Notes under the pieces: generated by a model | What the model saw: only the letters and a program-made list of their open reading frames with translations | Database searches by the model: none | What the model was told of the DNA's origin: nothing | Shown: one piece after another, positions 37,201 to 52,200 of the stretch | Layout of the letters: every line of letters starts with the position of its first letter | How positions within the stretch are numbered: position 1 is the stretch's first letter | Source: Ciona intestinalis | Taxonomy: Eukaryota > Chordata > Ascidiacea > Phlebobranchia > Cionidae | Direction of reading: 5' to 3' | Length of the DNA: 64,000 bases | Assembly (NCBI RefSeq): GCF_000224145.3 | Contig: NC_020175.2 | Location: 3,114,381-3,178,380 of the forward strand | Made by a program: the position numbers and the translations under genes

Positions 37201-40200
37201 TGGCATCCGTTGACGCGGCTATAGGGCAGTGTATACCTTCGCATCAAAATTCATAATAAACTGTTTTGATCTGCGCGCCAGTCTTGACAGCTGCGCAACG
37301 TCGAGACACGCAATATTACAAATCCTGGCACTGGTGTGTGTGCTTGGTGGAAATCCTTACAATAACGAAGACTAAACTTACCAACGCTCAGTGCTGACAT
37401 ATCACGATTTTGTAAGGACAGACAAAACAAGCCGGCGCATGCACGTCAGCAAGTTTGAATGCCGATCCCCAGACATACAGTTAGCCTGTGTACACGTTTC
37501 CTTGCGTACCTATACGTTTGCCTGGAGACGACAGGCCCGCTGTCTCAGTATAAATTATGCTCGCTTATTGGCGGACAAACATGCGCCTTTTGTTTTTACC
37601 GCTGGGTAAAAGACACCGTCATAAAACGTACCAGACAAGTCGTAACTCATAACTGTTTGGCGTCTTGCACCAAATTTTGAGTAAATAATTCCAAACATTT
37701 TTGAATATATAGTAGGGTGGGGGGGAGAGATGGGCCACCTTTATCGCATATTATTCAAATAACCTGTTCGCGTTTTAAACAATCAACACCGGTATATGGG
37801 AGTCGTTATATAATTCTTTGAATCTTCTTTGTTTACTACCAAACGAGACGACAAAATAGAATGAAAAGATGTCCCATCTTCCCCCACCCTACAATAACTT
37901 GGAAAGGGAAAGTACGAATATGGTGCAGTTCGGTTATAATTGTCACAACTCCCCTTTAAAATAATACAGACGGTGTTTCACACTATGGTTTACTATTTAC
38001 TAATCTGTTTTCAGTTATCCTTATCATTTAACCCGGTTCCCTTGTTCTTGCCCCATTTGCCTGCTTTAGAAAGGAGCGACGTGTATATGATAAGGGCGCA
38101 ATGGCGGTGCGTGGCTCGTAGCGACGGCTTGTTACATACGGCTGTGGAAACATCCAATTCGAGAATATTTGGAGACGCTTTAATTGATTGCCTTCCGAGA
38201 CAGCAATCGCTTTAAGGATTCCCTGAAAGATAGCGTGAAAATTGGGGATGTAATATGCACACGTAGTCGTATTACGTCGCATAATTTCACGGCATATACG
38301 GCGATAGTTCGATGTCTGGGTCTGCGATATTGTTACACATGTTTCAATATTTGCGGAACTCGGCGCTCGGTGATTGTGCAAACTCGGCCGGGCTGCGAGC
38401 CGCCCACTCCCGCCTCGATAATCATTAATTGCCCGATGTTGAAAGAGCGGCCGACCCTTGTGATCGTCGTTTCTCGAGTGGGGAGGCTTCGGCGCCTCAG
38501 AAGCGAATCTTGAGTGACGTCTGCTTCGAACGACCTACGTCGTAACGATGTTTGTTTTTTCTGATCGTGAAAAATTAAAACAAATATTGAAATGAAAGTA
38601 CATAATTATAGTACAGACTGTTCGAAACGGTATGTTTGGCGGCGTTACAGTTCTAACCCTTATCTCCAAAGTCCCGTACGAGTAATCATATGCTCAAAAG
38701 GCCTGGTAAATAGCTTAAAAATTCCAGTATTTAGGGACACCTTTTGTTTAATATTAATTCTGTTTATGCCACGATCGTCTTGGTGTGGGAAAGCCTAAAA
38801 TCGTAATGCTAACAAATCGACTGTCGGCGTAAGGTCGTTTCTTCAACCGCGCAAGTATAATAATAATTGCATCTTCGCTCATTAAAATTTGAATTGCTCT
38901 CTAAACATTTAGTTGGATACGGCAGTGGCTCGTTAATTTTTAATTGACCGCTGATGATTACGTCGCGCGAGTCGGCATCGCTTTATCTATAACAAATAAC
39001 CGCGCAACCCTACTGTCAGTCACAACATACTACCCTGGTTCTTTTGGCAGCGGTGCCCTTGGCGCCTCCTAACACCAAGGAGAGCGCTAATTTCTAATGC
39101 TCCGCCGGTCCACGAGCGTAAACGTAATGTATAATGCAGAGGGCGGATAAGATCTGCTTGGTACAGGGTCATTTACGAGCTGTTCGTACGATATAATCAT
39201 AGATTTGCCTGCACGACATAAAAACTCCTCCTCCATGTATATGTGGGGGGAGAATCGGTACCTATCTTTGAGACTTGCTCCTTAATATTTAATGCGCCTC
39301 CCTTGCTCCCATACCCGTGTTTTGATGCTGTTAGCTTGTTCCTTAGCACCCCGAATCGGGTATTGGGTACTTCTCAAAGCAAGGATGCGTCAGCTTAATT
39401 AATCTGTACACCTCTTATAACTTGGAGCTGCGTAAGCAATAAATTTGAAGTGCATAACGCTTGGCAACAACAAGGTTATCGTGGAATATACACACGCCGT
39501 TCATCGCCGCGGTTTAACATCTGCAGCAGAAAATTGCATGCGACGTTTACAACACAGTTTGTATTTAAATTCTGCGCGTATCCGTTTAACTGTTGCAAAC
39601 AATCACAGTTTCGTGTAGCGTCAAATTTAAACTTAACCACGGACGCAGTTTTTCGTGGAAGAACCAGGTTTACTAGAGCAGGTGCGATTGTTTGTCGACA
39701 GACTGATTGGCGACCACGAATGGCACGATCGCCGCACTAAGGCATGAGTTGTGTTTATTTTACAACACTATAAGATCCAAGATGGACGAAACCCGCGTAT
39801 AAAGAAATCCTATGTAAAAAGGGGTCTAGCGGTATGGCCAAAAATGTCGAGAAAAAATGACTAAATGAATAATTTCCATGTGGTATAATTTGTACGTTAC
39901 GTAATCGGGATTAAAGACGTGTAAACTGGATGTCTGAAACACGTGCTGTTTTTGTCGTTTACAAATTCGCGGGTGGTTTTATTTGCATATATCTTTACTA
40001 ATCGTACGATTAGAGGCACACATCTGTATCCGATCGACCTGACTGACCCCTAGATGCTTTATAAGGGTGTTGATGCGACGAATCCTGCATTATTCAGTTA
40101 AGTTCGATTTTCTGGTCAGGCAGTATACCAATTGAGACGCACGGAGAAATATTTTCAAGCTCAAAATGGTAAGAAATCCGTATGTGAGATCACTGACGAT

Positions 40201-43200
40201 GGGCCCTTCGATAAAATAACTCAGAGTTGCAGCGCAAATATTCTACTGCGTTCGAATCGCGGAGATCCGAAAGTGTGGATACCTTCAGCTAGTACGCGCG
40301 AGAGAAGACCCAGTAGGCGTAAATATTTAGCTTACCGGCCGCAAATCGAGGCTCACGAAGCACTGAAGTCTGAAGCGCACCTGGCCGATGGATTACGCAG
40401 TGTTTATGCGAGTAATGACCGCTAGAGCAGTGGTAGAGCATGTGTGGCCTCAACCGCTTATGAGTTGCGAATAAATCAAAATTAGCAGGGTCGGCGACTT
40501 TTCTTTGAACCGCTGCCCGCGTATGTAAGCAGCTGAAAAAACTCCTTCACTATTTACCATAACAACGAGGGTTGCAACATTATTTGCGCCGGGTATTTGC
40601 GGAACACGGTAAAGAGTCAACACCACGTATTTGGGCGTACATCCCGATCTGCTACTTTGAGACAACCTGAAATAAATTAAAAAACATGTCGTATAGCGGT
40701 CGTTTGTAAAACGTTCTGTCGTCGGTCCTCTGACGAACCAACGCATCTTGTACCGAGTAATAACCGTAACAGTTATTTTTAGCGACGCAGACATCCAGCT
40801 TCAACAGGCTGTGTATAGTAGGGTGGAGGGGACGGGACACAGCACATAATATCTAAGTATCCTGATCGTGATTTAAACAATTAACAACAGTCAATGAGAG
40901 TCTATACGGTTTTATAATTCCTTAAATGCTCTTTGTTTACTAGCAAATGGGACGAGATATTATATTGAAAAGGTGTCCCATCTTCTCCCACTCTACTATA
41001 TATTAGCTTTATTTCTAAACTAAAAACGTCCACCCTGAAAAGGTTGTGTTCTGCATAAATAACGACGTTTTTTTTATTTCAGTCATTCTATAACCAAGAA
41101 ACACCTTCCCACCCTAGTATGGATACAAACGCTATGCACGCGGGTAACATGGGCGGTGGGGGGCCTGTGGCAATACCAGCACAGTCGTCATCCCATCACC
41201 ACCTACATACACCGTCAACACATCAGCACCAACAGCAACATCACCATAACGCGGACTCCAGTCCAACAGGTAAGTTTTGTTTACCAACTTTATAGGTTAC
41301 CGAAATCAGTGATAGCATTAAAGTGTGTACCTTTGACTTTTGTTCCTTTTGGAAGTTATACAAATAATGTTATATCACGGGATCTAGTTTTCTGTTAATC
41401 TCGTCTGAGGTTGTGTGCCTTTGCACTTCAAGTGTAGCCCCACCTAGCGAAATAGTTAATTTAGTAAGGAGAGCAAGGCCGAGAACAAAGATTCCGAAAT
41501 GTTTACCAACGCATGTTTTTGGCTCCTTGGCCGCGATTGGCCGTGTTTGCTTCTTACTGTCATCGAAAAGTCAATGAACACCCGTGATAAGGGTAGCCGC
41601 AAAATAAACGCATATTATGACGTCACACAGACGGCAGTTCCAAAGGACGCCCTTTACGAGAAGCTCGATTAATCACCGGCCGCATATTTCATAAATTACT
41701 TCTCGATTAAGATTTATAACTGCACGCCTACATTCTCAAGTTTGATTCAGCGCTCGCATTCAGACCAGTGTTTTTTGCTAATAAACCGACGTCGAATATA
41801 TTCAGCCGGCAGTGATCTTAGTGGGCCTATGGAACATATGTCCCGGTTCGTTTGCTCATATTACTCTCGGAGCGAGGTGCGAATTTGTTACGCTTATTGA
41901 CCGCGCGGGGCATTAGCACAGCGGCTTAGCTGCATTATTAGCCCCATTAAGTTAAAATGTCTCCTAATGATTTTAACGAAGAAGCGGCAAGGCGACGGTT
42001 TTAATCGATCGAGTCGAAACCCAGGACACTCGCGGAGATCGGCAAGAAAATCAAAGAATTAAAACCGGTCGAAAAATGAACGTTTTTCCGCGGCTGAGTG
42101 GTATCGTGAGGTTATAACGTAATAAAGTTTATTGCGCCGGCGGAATGAGATTAAAGTTAATATCCACCTTGTCAGCAAGTATTTAAAACTTGGGAACAAA
42201 TATTATTGCGCGAACTCTCAGCGATTTTCCAATACTGCTGCCGTCGGCGCGAGTCAAGCGTTATATTCACACGTACTGGCGCGCTGGGTCGCTTGGAAGG
42301 ATGCAGCGACTCCCGAACCGGCGTGGGCCGCATCGATTCCTTGCGAGGGTCGAACCGACGGCGGGCAGGGGGTAGGGTGAGGGGTCACGATGCATTATTA
42401 CACACGGCGTGTTTTTATCCGTTTCCAGTCTCCTTCTGAAATCGATAGCTTATAAATATTTTAGCAGGCTGCGCTGGCCGAGCCCGCCGGCTTAGATTCG
42501 AAGCGCACGGCCTAGCTTTATAAGCCAGAGAGCGTGCTCGTTATTAGGCGCGGCGTGGCCACTATGAATAGCTAAACGCGCGCGATTAGGCTCGTGAGTT
42601 CGCCGTCAAGGTCTGCGGGCGCGTTGGTGCTCTCTTCGCCGCCGAGCACCGGTCCCATGGGGCTGGATTCGCATGTCGCGCAGCCCGCTAATGCCCGATC
42701 TATCCGGCAAGGCTCTTTCGGCGCCGTGTTTTAATCAGGCTCTAAATTAGCCGAATTCACTTTTTTAGTTCCATTATAGCATCCGTAAACAATGGGCGAC
42801 CGTTTTTAAATTCTCCAACTCTCCCCCCTACGAGAAATGGGTCGCTCAGCAGCACTCTTATTCTACAGAGCGTCTTGTATAGCGTTTGTAATGGGATAAG
42901 CGGCCTTTAATGCGTCATAATGCAAACGCGCGCAGTATGTGATTAATATTTCATAATGCACTAATAGAAATGCATCGGGCTGCTTCAGTGCACCTAACGA
43001 TACGTGTTCTACGTCATAACTGCTTTGAATGCAGCTGCGGACTGAAATTCCCCGTTGTTTAAAATTCACGGCCACGACGGATGTGTAACTAGTGAGTCAG
43101 TACAAGCACCGCACACAAGGATCTTATTAATTTTTTGCTTGGTTCTGATTAGGGACTGTTTTGGTATGAAATATGACTATAGCAGACCGGGGAAGACGGG

Positions 43201-46200
43201 ACATCTTTAGCACATAACATCGAAATATTCTAATCGTGTTTTAAACAATTAATAACGGTCCATGGGGGTCGTAAGGATACGATTATATAATTTTTTGAAT
43301 GTTCTTTGTTTACTACCAAATAGGACGAGAAAATATAAAGAAAAGGTATTCCATCTTATTCCCCCGCCCTACTATATAATTGATACGCGCCGGCTTACTA
43401 ATACATTTTGGTTGTGTATTAGGGTTTAAACGACTACAAGTGATAAACGTAGGAAAATAGTAACACGGTGAAATCAATTCTACAAATCGATGGCGAGTTA
43501 CACAGCGTCAGTAGGACGGTAGCACGTCGAAAGGCAAAAAAAAGATTTTATATATTTTCACTCTGACTGAAGGCGCCCGTTTGCTAGGAGCAAGAGAAAG
43601 CAAATGACGGCGTGTGAAAATTAACAAAACCTGCAATGTTGTTTTGTTTGCCGACTTCGGGGAGTTTGTGGAAAGTTTACAATATGGCTGATATTGACAT
43701 GTCCGCCATTTTGTTTTTTAAATGGTTCTGAATCTCGCTTTGACAACCAAATTAAAAATAGTGACCAAAGGACAGAATAATTTATTTCCAAAAAGTTCCA
43801 AATTGATTTAATCTGTTTACGTAAACGGAAAACAAATTTGCGACTAAAGTTGCAAAGATTAAATATTTAATTTTAAAAAAGGTAAAACGTGCTTCTGCAA
43901 AAAATAGCACCCGAAACTGAGCTAAACGGTAGAAATTCAGTTGTTGGTTTTACCAATAGGTTCCGAACAAGCGAGAGGTGATTAATAGGCGGCATTTATG
44001 TAAGAGGGAAGTAGTTGGAATTTGTTGTACACGCTACTAGTACTGCGTACAGTAACTTAAGTAACACCCCTTCCTGTACAGCCTGTTAAATACTGTGAAA
44101 CGGAGGTGTTGCTTTGCGGCTTAGACGATTAAAACACGTAGCAAACAATCGTTTAGAGGCTATTAAGTAACCGGGTCGTGTGCGAGCATTTCGACTGCTG
44201 TCAACTGCAGCTTACCGCGCTGGAATCGATGGGTTATTTGGAATTGCGTATTAAACTCGAGATATGACAGCTGCATATGTCGACCTATCAAAAAGCATTC
44301 ATGTCCATCGAGCTGTGCGATTATGACGGTATGATGACAACTTAATCCGTTCGTGATGGCAAGGCGCTTATGTCGTGTAATCTTCATGTTTGACCCTAAT
44401 TCTGCTGGGAGTATGGGACCGAACATGCAAAAGCAAGCTAATGTATTTCATTGGATCGAAGACCTAATCAAATCGCATTCAAAGGGGACTCATCCGTTTC
44501 TTTTCCGCCTAATCCAGGCGAAGCTAAGGTGAACGGAATTTGAGGGACGCGGCCAAGTCTTTCCACGTTCAATCTAAACACAGAAGCTAAGCAACTTATT
44601 GATTTAACCCCGACAATGTAACACAACGCCTGCGGGTTTCTTTGCCACCTGCGCGGTGTGAGATTGCGAGCAGGACTTTTAGCTTCGTTCAAATGACCAG
44701 GACTGGACGTTGATCAATGACTGCCAGCTGGGCCGGCTAAATCGTTTCAAGGTGGTACACACATGACTACTAAGGAACAGTTCACGATCTTGGCAATTTG
44801 GACACAATTTTGTTGCAATTTGGCAATTTTGAAAGTTAAAGCGGAAACGGTTTCGCGGTGGGCGTTTTATTACGAAAAACATCCGATTTCGCGGTAATTC
44901 GTAACGGAAACACTGATGAATTCTGCGAAATTGCCGGGAAACACTAGTCTTAAACAATTTGACAAAATTCACTAAAACAATTTATCCAAAACAGCAACAA
45001 GGTTGCTGAGTAGCCTTTTGTTTTTCTAGCGCGGTTCACTTAGAAAAACGCTAATTATACGTAAATAAACAATACTCAATAATACAGATGCAAAGGAAGT
45101 GTTATAACTTCGCAAACGTGACTACAGTCATACAGATACCATCTAAATGTGACATTCGTTTGAAGCGCCGAAGTTGTTTGTGCAAAAAAACAACCATCTA
45201 TAACGACAAAATTATAATATGATATTGGTAAAGCACAGCTGTTACAGTTATACTGCTTCAAATTTTCCAGTTTAAGTACGAACATAATCATGTTTGGAAA
45301 AGGTGTAATTGAGAACCTTAGTGCATATTTTAAAGTCAAAACTGCCACAAAAGTCAATACTGCCAAAAAAGTTAAAACTGATACAAAAGTCAAAACTGAC
45401 ACAAAAAAGTACAGTTTCTGTTCCTCCAACTCAAAAATCCATTTTTTCTAACAGGAAGCACCATAGAAGGGAGTACATACTCCGGGGAAGGAGGTAACGA
45501 AGATGATTCCGATCCCGGCAAGAAACCCCAGCAGAAGAAAAGAGGAATCTTCCCAAAACAAGCGACTAATATTATGAGAGCTTGGCTTTTTCAAAACTTA
45601 ACGGTAAGAGTATTTTTAGATTGTTTTTGTTTTTAATTGTATTGTTGGCGAATGTATAGTGGGTTAGGAGAAAATGGGACGTATTTTCATTCTATTTTTT
45701 TGTCATATTTGGTAGTAAACAAACAAATTCAAAGAGTTATAAAATCGTATCCTCACGACTCCCATAGACCGTTGTTAATTGTTTAACACGATATTTGGAT
45801 ATTATGTGATAAAGGTGTCCTGTCTTCCCCACCTTACTGTATGAAAGCTTTGAAGAAAACACTATGAATTGCACTTGAAATAAATGTTAGCATAACAACT
45901 TGTTTAGTATTAGTTTTGTTTCGTAATTGTACTGTTGGCCAATAGATAAAACTAAAGTTTTATACAAAACATTACAAACTTTATCTGACATAAGAAATTG
46001 CTTAACACCAGCCGTGTCAATAACACCTGCGTTTATTTTCGATCCGTCTGAACCTACCAGTTAAAATTAATCGAGACTTGTTGATGGATAAGTCGCAATA
46101 AAACTCGCTACTTTTAATTCATCCTCCTTCCGACTCGTGTTCGGCTAATTAAAGGGCAGGATTCGACTTTAATTAGCGGAGTCCTTTTGGGATCCGAATT

Positions 46201-49200
46201 TACCGCCTGTCTGCGCCTAATCATTACACGGAGTGGGGGCGGGGTATTGTCTTAGCGTTGATACAGCTACTGTAACCGAGCGGGCGTGTTCGTACTCTAT
46301 TAATCGACCCAGGTTAGCAGCGGAGCACGCATGCGTCAAACGCGCCGTGACAACGTCATTAGCGAACATTATGACTTGCCAGTCAATCACAATGGCCGCA
46401 AGATTACCGATCAACGGCTACGAATTACTTTCCTAAGCCCGGGCCTGGGTATTGATCTTACCAGGCTATCGTGTAATTCAACTTTGGAAATAAAGTTCCG
46501 GGGTCTAAACAAAACACGGTTCGCTGTCAAATGATCGGAATTATTTTCCACATCTCGTATAAGTCAACCGGTGACATTCCAAGCATCATAAACGTCGATA
46601 ATTCGACTTTTTGGTCAAATAATCTCGTCTAGTATTTCATATAACTTCGAAGTTGAATGTTTTTGCGATGCGTAATATTTTCAAAATTGGCTGACTCCGA
46701 GGCGCACGGCCGTAATTAAAAACCCAGATTAGTGCGCGCCCGCGAACACTTAGTTTAGCCATAACGCGGATGACATACATCCCGAGCGGATTACTAGAGA
46801 CCACCCACTGTTGGGCTAATCGCGTTGGACATGGGAGATACATAATGGCAGATGGGTAACGGTCCCGCCGTGTGAAAGCATAGGCAACGCGGGCAATATC
46901 AGCGTGTCGAATCGGTACAACACAGACGCACGCTTACACGCAATAACCGCCGCTTATAGGTTTGCAAATGCACTCAAACAGTTAAGCAATAATAACCGGC
47001 ACATGTTAAAATATCCGTTTTATAGTTTAAAATGTAGCTTATAACGGTCCGTATCCACACATTGCGCTAAATTCCCTTTAAGTTTTCACAAGCGTATTAC
47101 ATTGTGTTGCGATCCAACCCAGTTGTTTACTAAACCACTACAGTTTGAAGTGAGCCGTGGTATTTAGGCTTTGGTATTTATCTCCGTTCCCAGCATCAGA
47201 TAAAACATGGCGGGCAACGATGGCTTCTCGTCATCCTATTGACGTGGCCTGGGGCGTCTGCCGCCTCATGTTATGCCACCCAGCTTTCGTTGTTTAACGA
47301 TTTTCCACCGTCGTATTATTGATAATTTCAAACCAGCTGCAATCCAATCCCGATCGAACTCCTCACACCTACCTTTGACGCCTAGTGAGCGAGAGAAATG
47401 ATTTCAAAGCGACATTGTCTCGAATTTTGATACCTATTACTTTTTAAACAGTACCAAACTATGACTGATGGTGCTTAAAAAACATACATTATATATAGTA
47501 GGGTGGGGGAATATAGTGTACATTTCATTCTATTTTCTCGTCCCAATTGGTAGTAGACAAAGAACATTTAGAAAATTGTTAAACCCGCTTTAATTGTTTA
47601 AAATACGATCAGGATATTTAAATACTATGTGCTAGAAGGTGTCCCATCTTCCCCGACTCTAGTATAACTTCTACTAAATTCAACAAAATTACATTCTCCG
47701 TACTTTATTAGGAGTATTACTTTTCTATTGTTTTTGTATCGTGTTATTTTAGAAACAGCGTTGTTTACACGCGAATATTTTACATTCCAGCACCCTTACC
47801 CAACCGAAGAACAAAAGAAATCTTTAGCTAACCAAACCGGGCTTACGATACTGCAAGTGAACAACTGGTAAGTCCCGTTAGATTTGAATGGGTGGGGGGG
47901 TTAATGGCTTTTATAATTTGTTGGGCGAAATGTGACCGAAAGTCAGAATGATTGTATTGGTAGGGGGCCGTATTGCTGTTGACAAGCAAGCATGCTAGAA
48001 AAACAAACAAGTAACTGACACCCCTACTTTCGTTGGCCGTTTGACTAAAGACCTTTTGCAGTATCTGGATTAGGCGAAGTTTTACCTGCCAACTAATTCG
48101 GTGCGGCAGGTGTGTCGGCGCAGTGGGAGGTCTTAAGTATAAGCCGCTTACCGGCGGTCGAGCCACCTGAAAATTGCGGCTGAATAGGGCAGACATAACT
48201 CAGAAGGAAACCTAGCCAGGTTTGCCCGATGAATAATTCAAGTTGGCTGCAAAACAATGAGCGGACAGCGCAAGAGAGCTGCTGACAGCTTATGCTCCTA
48301 ATCAAAGCGGTTATTGAGCCAACAGCAGCCGAAGGACTGCGTACCGATACCGTGGCAAACGTTAAAGTGCATGCGAGTTTGTTTTTGTGATGATTTTGCA
48401 GTCACATCATCGCGCTGTCAGTTGTTGAAATGTAACTGTGTAAACTCGTTTGCGGAACTGCAGTGTGTCACTTAGGCTTCCGCGCAATCATACTATACCT
48501 GAAATCGCTGCCATCAAAACAAGGGGATTAACACGCGGTGTTTTACGTCATAAGAGGTCGAATTAATCCTGCGCTTTTAAAGGGCTAAACATTCTTAACA
48601 GCTGGCTCGGTTGCAGACTGTTTACTCGTACCTAGCGGCCAAGAGTGCCTTCGCCCGACGAAATAGTCGCCAGCTCATCAAAGTCGTGATCTGATTAGAG
48701 CTTTTCGGTGGTTTAAGCTTTTCGATTGGGATTAGCGTCATAAGGTGGCATTTCTGATAGGCCTGTAGTGTTGGTTGAGAACTTTGAAGAAACCGAGATC
48801 CTGATGGGCGTCCTGGTATTAAACGGGAAAGATTAAGAGTTGCTGGAGTCGGAACATGGGCAGGAAACCGCACTGAAATGACGTAGTTGCGTATAGGTGG
48901 CGTGTGAATACACGGTACGCGAGTGTTCCGTTCCGAAAAACGTGCGACATTTGGAAAGAATCGCGAATTCGGCGGCGGTTTAACAATTAACATTTCGCGG
49001 CCGAGACACCAAACAAAAGTTGGCTCAAATCACGGCGTTGGAATGCAAGTGTGTTGTTTGCCTAACCCCAGCCTTCGCTTCCATATGCCCTCAACAGCTG
49101 GGTTGAGGTTCGGGCCTTTTCTGAGGGGGTTCCGCCTCTGCCCTTGTTACGTCACAGAAAGATAGCGTTACCTCGATATGATGATCATTATTCGTAGACC

Positions 49201-52200
49201 GCGCGCAAATTTTCGATCGGCGGCGATAAGATCAAAGACGCGCCGAAAATCGTTCGAACTTGAGAAGGTGATAGAAACGAGCTTCCCAGGTGGTCTATAT
49301 GACTACAGCATATATGGAAACTTATGCTACGAATAAGCATTCGCCAATGCTGCTGAAAACGCCGATTCATCACAATATACAGAAATCCGACACTTCGAGT
49401 GTCGGTACTTAAATTCAGAGATCACATTGGAGTTTTTTTATGCGCATTTTTAACGCGGTACAAGTTCGGTTGTTGTTTGTAAGACTTTAGGTAGGTTTAA
49501 GTGATAAAATACTGAAAATAGTAAACGTTTCGAAAGTGACAAAATAATTAACGCCCAGAAAGTTATTTTTGACTCATTCGGTGCGGAATTGAAAACGTCC
49601 CAAATTTACCCGCAATTTCACGGTGAAATTTCGACATGACACGGTCAGCGTAAAGCAATGACCTAACCGCACCGGCCAACGATGTTTCCATAACACTGGA
49701 CCAGGTGTGCAACGTTAGAGGAGTAATGAGGCTCGCGATTTAAATAAAGATATGGTAATAACGGACGCAACGGAAAAGGGGCCAATTCGGACTATTTCCC
49801 AGTGGTGGGCGCGAAGACAAAACAGAACGATTTTTAAAATTTAAGTTTTGTGGTGAAATTGCGCGTAGAATAAGACACATTAGGTATGCGTGAGCCAAAA
49901 ATGCTATGATACGTTACTAAGCTGACGCCGATTAGGCTCTAAACAACTGACAGAGACCTGATTTGGAGGCTAAATAAACAGCACTTCGGTTCTCTTTGTT
50001 TTCACAACGATTGGGAGATCGCCTTTCAGTGCTTAGAGTGTGAACTGTCCTCGGTGCCGGTGAACCTAGTCCCACAACCAGGTTTCCGCTTGAAAATCAT
50101 TACCGCTTATGGCAACTTCGCGCCCGGGCGGCCCCTCGCTTCTACTGAAGAGGCGCATGAGTTCACAGAACGGACACAACGTCTATGTGTTTTTAAGCCG
50201 TCAACTGGACCCTGTTTGGTGTGCGTTCAAAACAACAGCTCGGAAATGCTGGGATGTACGGCTAATTTATGCTTGGCGTAGCTGGCACCGGCGGTGAGAA
50301 TAATCAAAGAAAAATTTTCAATCGGATTTTTTAACTAAAAAAAACTATTAAATAATAATTATAATAAAACGACTGTATTTTATGTAAGTGCCTGCGGAAC
50401 AAGAATTACGTTTCGGCGTTTACTGTCATGAATTTCTTAACGATTTGCCAATCACGCAATAGGTTTGCGGATCGTACGCGTTATCGTTTAGCAGAAGCAT
50501 CGGGGAGGAGCGCTTGTGCCTGTTTACCTCGCTTAGAATGCGCCATCATAATCCTAAGCAAATTTTGCCTTGCCCGAGAAATTCTTTTTCGATAGATCTG
50601 AAATCGGCAGTTCGGCAAACAAACTAATGCCCCTTCGTCAGTTACTCGCTCTAATCAAACACGCGCGCGATCGCGAAGCTTTTGTTACGTTGACGCTATC
50701 GTGCCGGGGGTGGTGTCTAGGAGGCACCACGCTATTGTGATGTCATATTCCACGCCGCCCGTGGATAAACACAGGGGTCCGGCGATTAATCGCTCACCGA
50801 AAATGGAAATCGAAACGAGAACGAAAAAATATCAAGAATACATTCCACCTTAACCGCGCGAGAGGGATTTTGTCGGCCGAGTAGACACCAGTGACAATTT
50901 ATTCGCCGATCTTCGATTTTTGACGGGTTTCCGACGTTTCGCAGCCAAATTGAGCGATGGGGACGAAACCTTACCGAAATCTGGTGATAGGTGAGCGAAA
51001 ACAACCCGGGCGTTTAGACTCGAATTGAAATTGACGAATATGAGACGTGGTGCGTCACCAGTTTTAAATGAAATTATTTTTCGCTCGACAGAAATCCTTT
51101 TCGATCATAAACCAGAACACAGAACGCGTAATCCTCTATACAAATTACTTTTTTGTACTATTGATTGTTTTGAGAGTAGTTAGCTACAGCACGCGTGCCC
51201 TACTGCAATCTCAGAGTATTATGACATCACAATAGCTGTTGTCGGACCACCTGCAGTGCAAAATAGCTTCTGGCACCAGCCAGGCTCTGACCATTTATCC
51301 GGATCACTCTCACTCTTGCTCCGCTTTTTCTCTTCCATTTCCCACCCTTCGCCCACGAACTCTCAGTGTTATATCTAACTATCCGATCGCCGCTGGTTAA
51401 GCTACTTACCTGTATCCCATTTCATGTTTAACGCCACTTTTAGCGCCGCTATGACAATTACCCGTAGCTGAAGACCCGATCGGAGTATTACGGGTTTTAA
51501 GGATGCCCAGTCTCACAGTTGTGAAATTCGCGCCGGAAATTAAAGCCGCAAAACTCGGACTAATCCGGATTGAGCAGCGCGACAATCATGGACTCCAGCG
51601 AGAGTGCTATAACAGCTCTTTAGCGCCAGCCGCCGGGCGATATTATTTAATTTGCGACTTTTCTCGCCTGTGATTAATGGCCGCCGAAATGCGGGTGGCA
51701 AAATCTGCCCTGTGTTGGTAAACTGAACCATTTTTAGAGGCAGGAGACAAGCGTGCACGTCAACTCTAATCGTTTCACACCTGCACTATTAGTTTGTGTA
51801 CATAAGCCCTCCCGCCATTCCGTCCCTGCAGAAAGTGCTTTAATTTCGCTTTCTTCAAACACCGTTCGTCAGCTCCCTCTGGGTTGAACGCGTCCAGCGG
51901 CGACAAAAAAGGGTTTACACTTACACCCAGGCCAAGGTCATTGACTTCGGGGCCAAGGTGAGGTTTTGCCGGGACGACGTCCATCGCCACCCGGCCACGC
52001 TCTGTCGCTAATCTCGAAGTGTGGCGCATTCGATGAGTCGGCTTTTGTTTTGACACTCTTTCCAGGTGTCTAAAGTTAGGTTTTACCGCAGGCATCCGGA
52101 GCTAAAGTTTACGGCATTTGATTTTGATCCCCAGTCGCCCCCCTACCGCGAAATAACCGCAGAAAATAATAAAGACGCGATTTCTAACAAAAGAATTAAC

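Larger units (their letters stand above)
36808..41082. other. Meis intron 6 (4.3 kb)
   Basis: Contains MITE copies 15 and 16, AAAATGGCG at 36984-36992, and a tRNA-like D-arm word at 40425-40445. No extra exon with family similarity was seen. Confidence 0.65.
41270..45454. other. Meis intron 7 (4.2 kb)
   Basis: Holds MITE copy 17, a CRE palindrome (41618-41625), CGCCATTTT (43704-43712) and a GC-rich stretch at 42.2-42.8 kb. AATTAGGGTCAAA is at 44389-44402 on the complement. An AAAAGTCAAAACTGCCAC-type minisatellite (about 4 units of 17-18 bp) lies at 45332-45410, just before exon 8. Confidence 0.65.

Noticed and set aside
39239..39262. ATGTGGGGGGAGAATCGGTACC resembling a MITE left end
   Set aside because: Only about 20 bp of loose similarity and none of the MITE interior follows.
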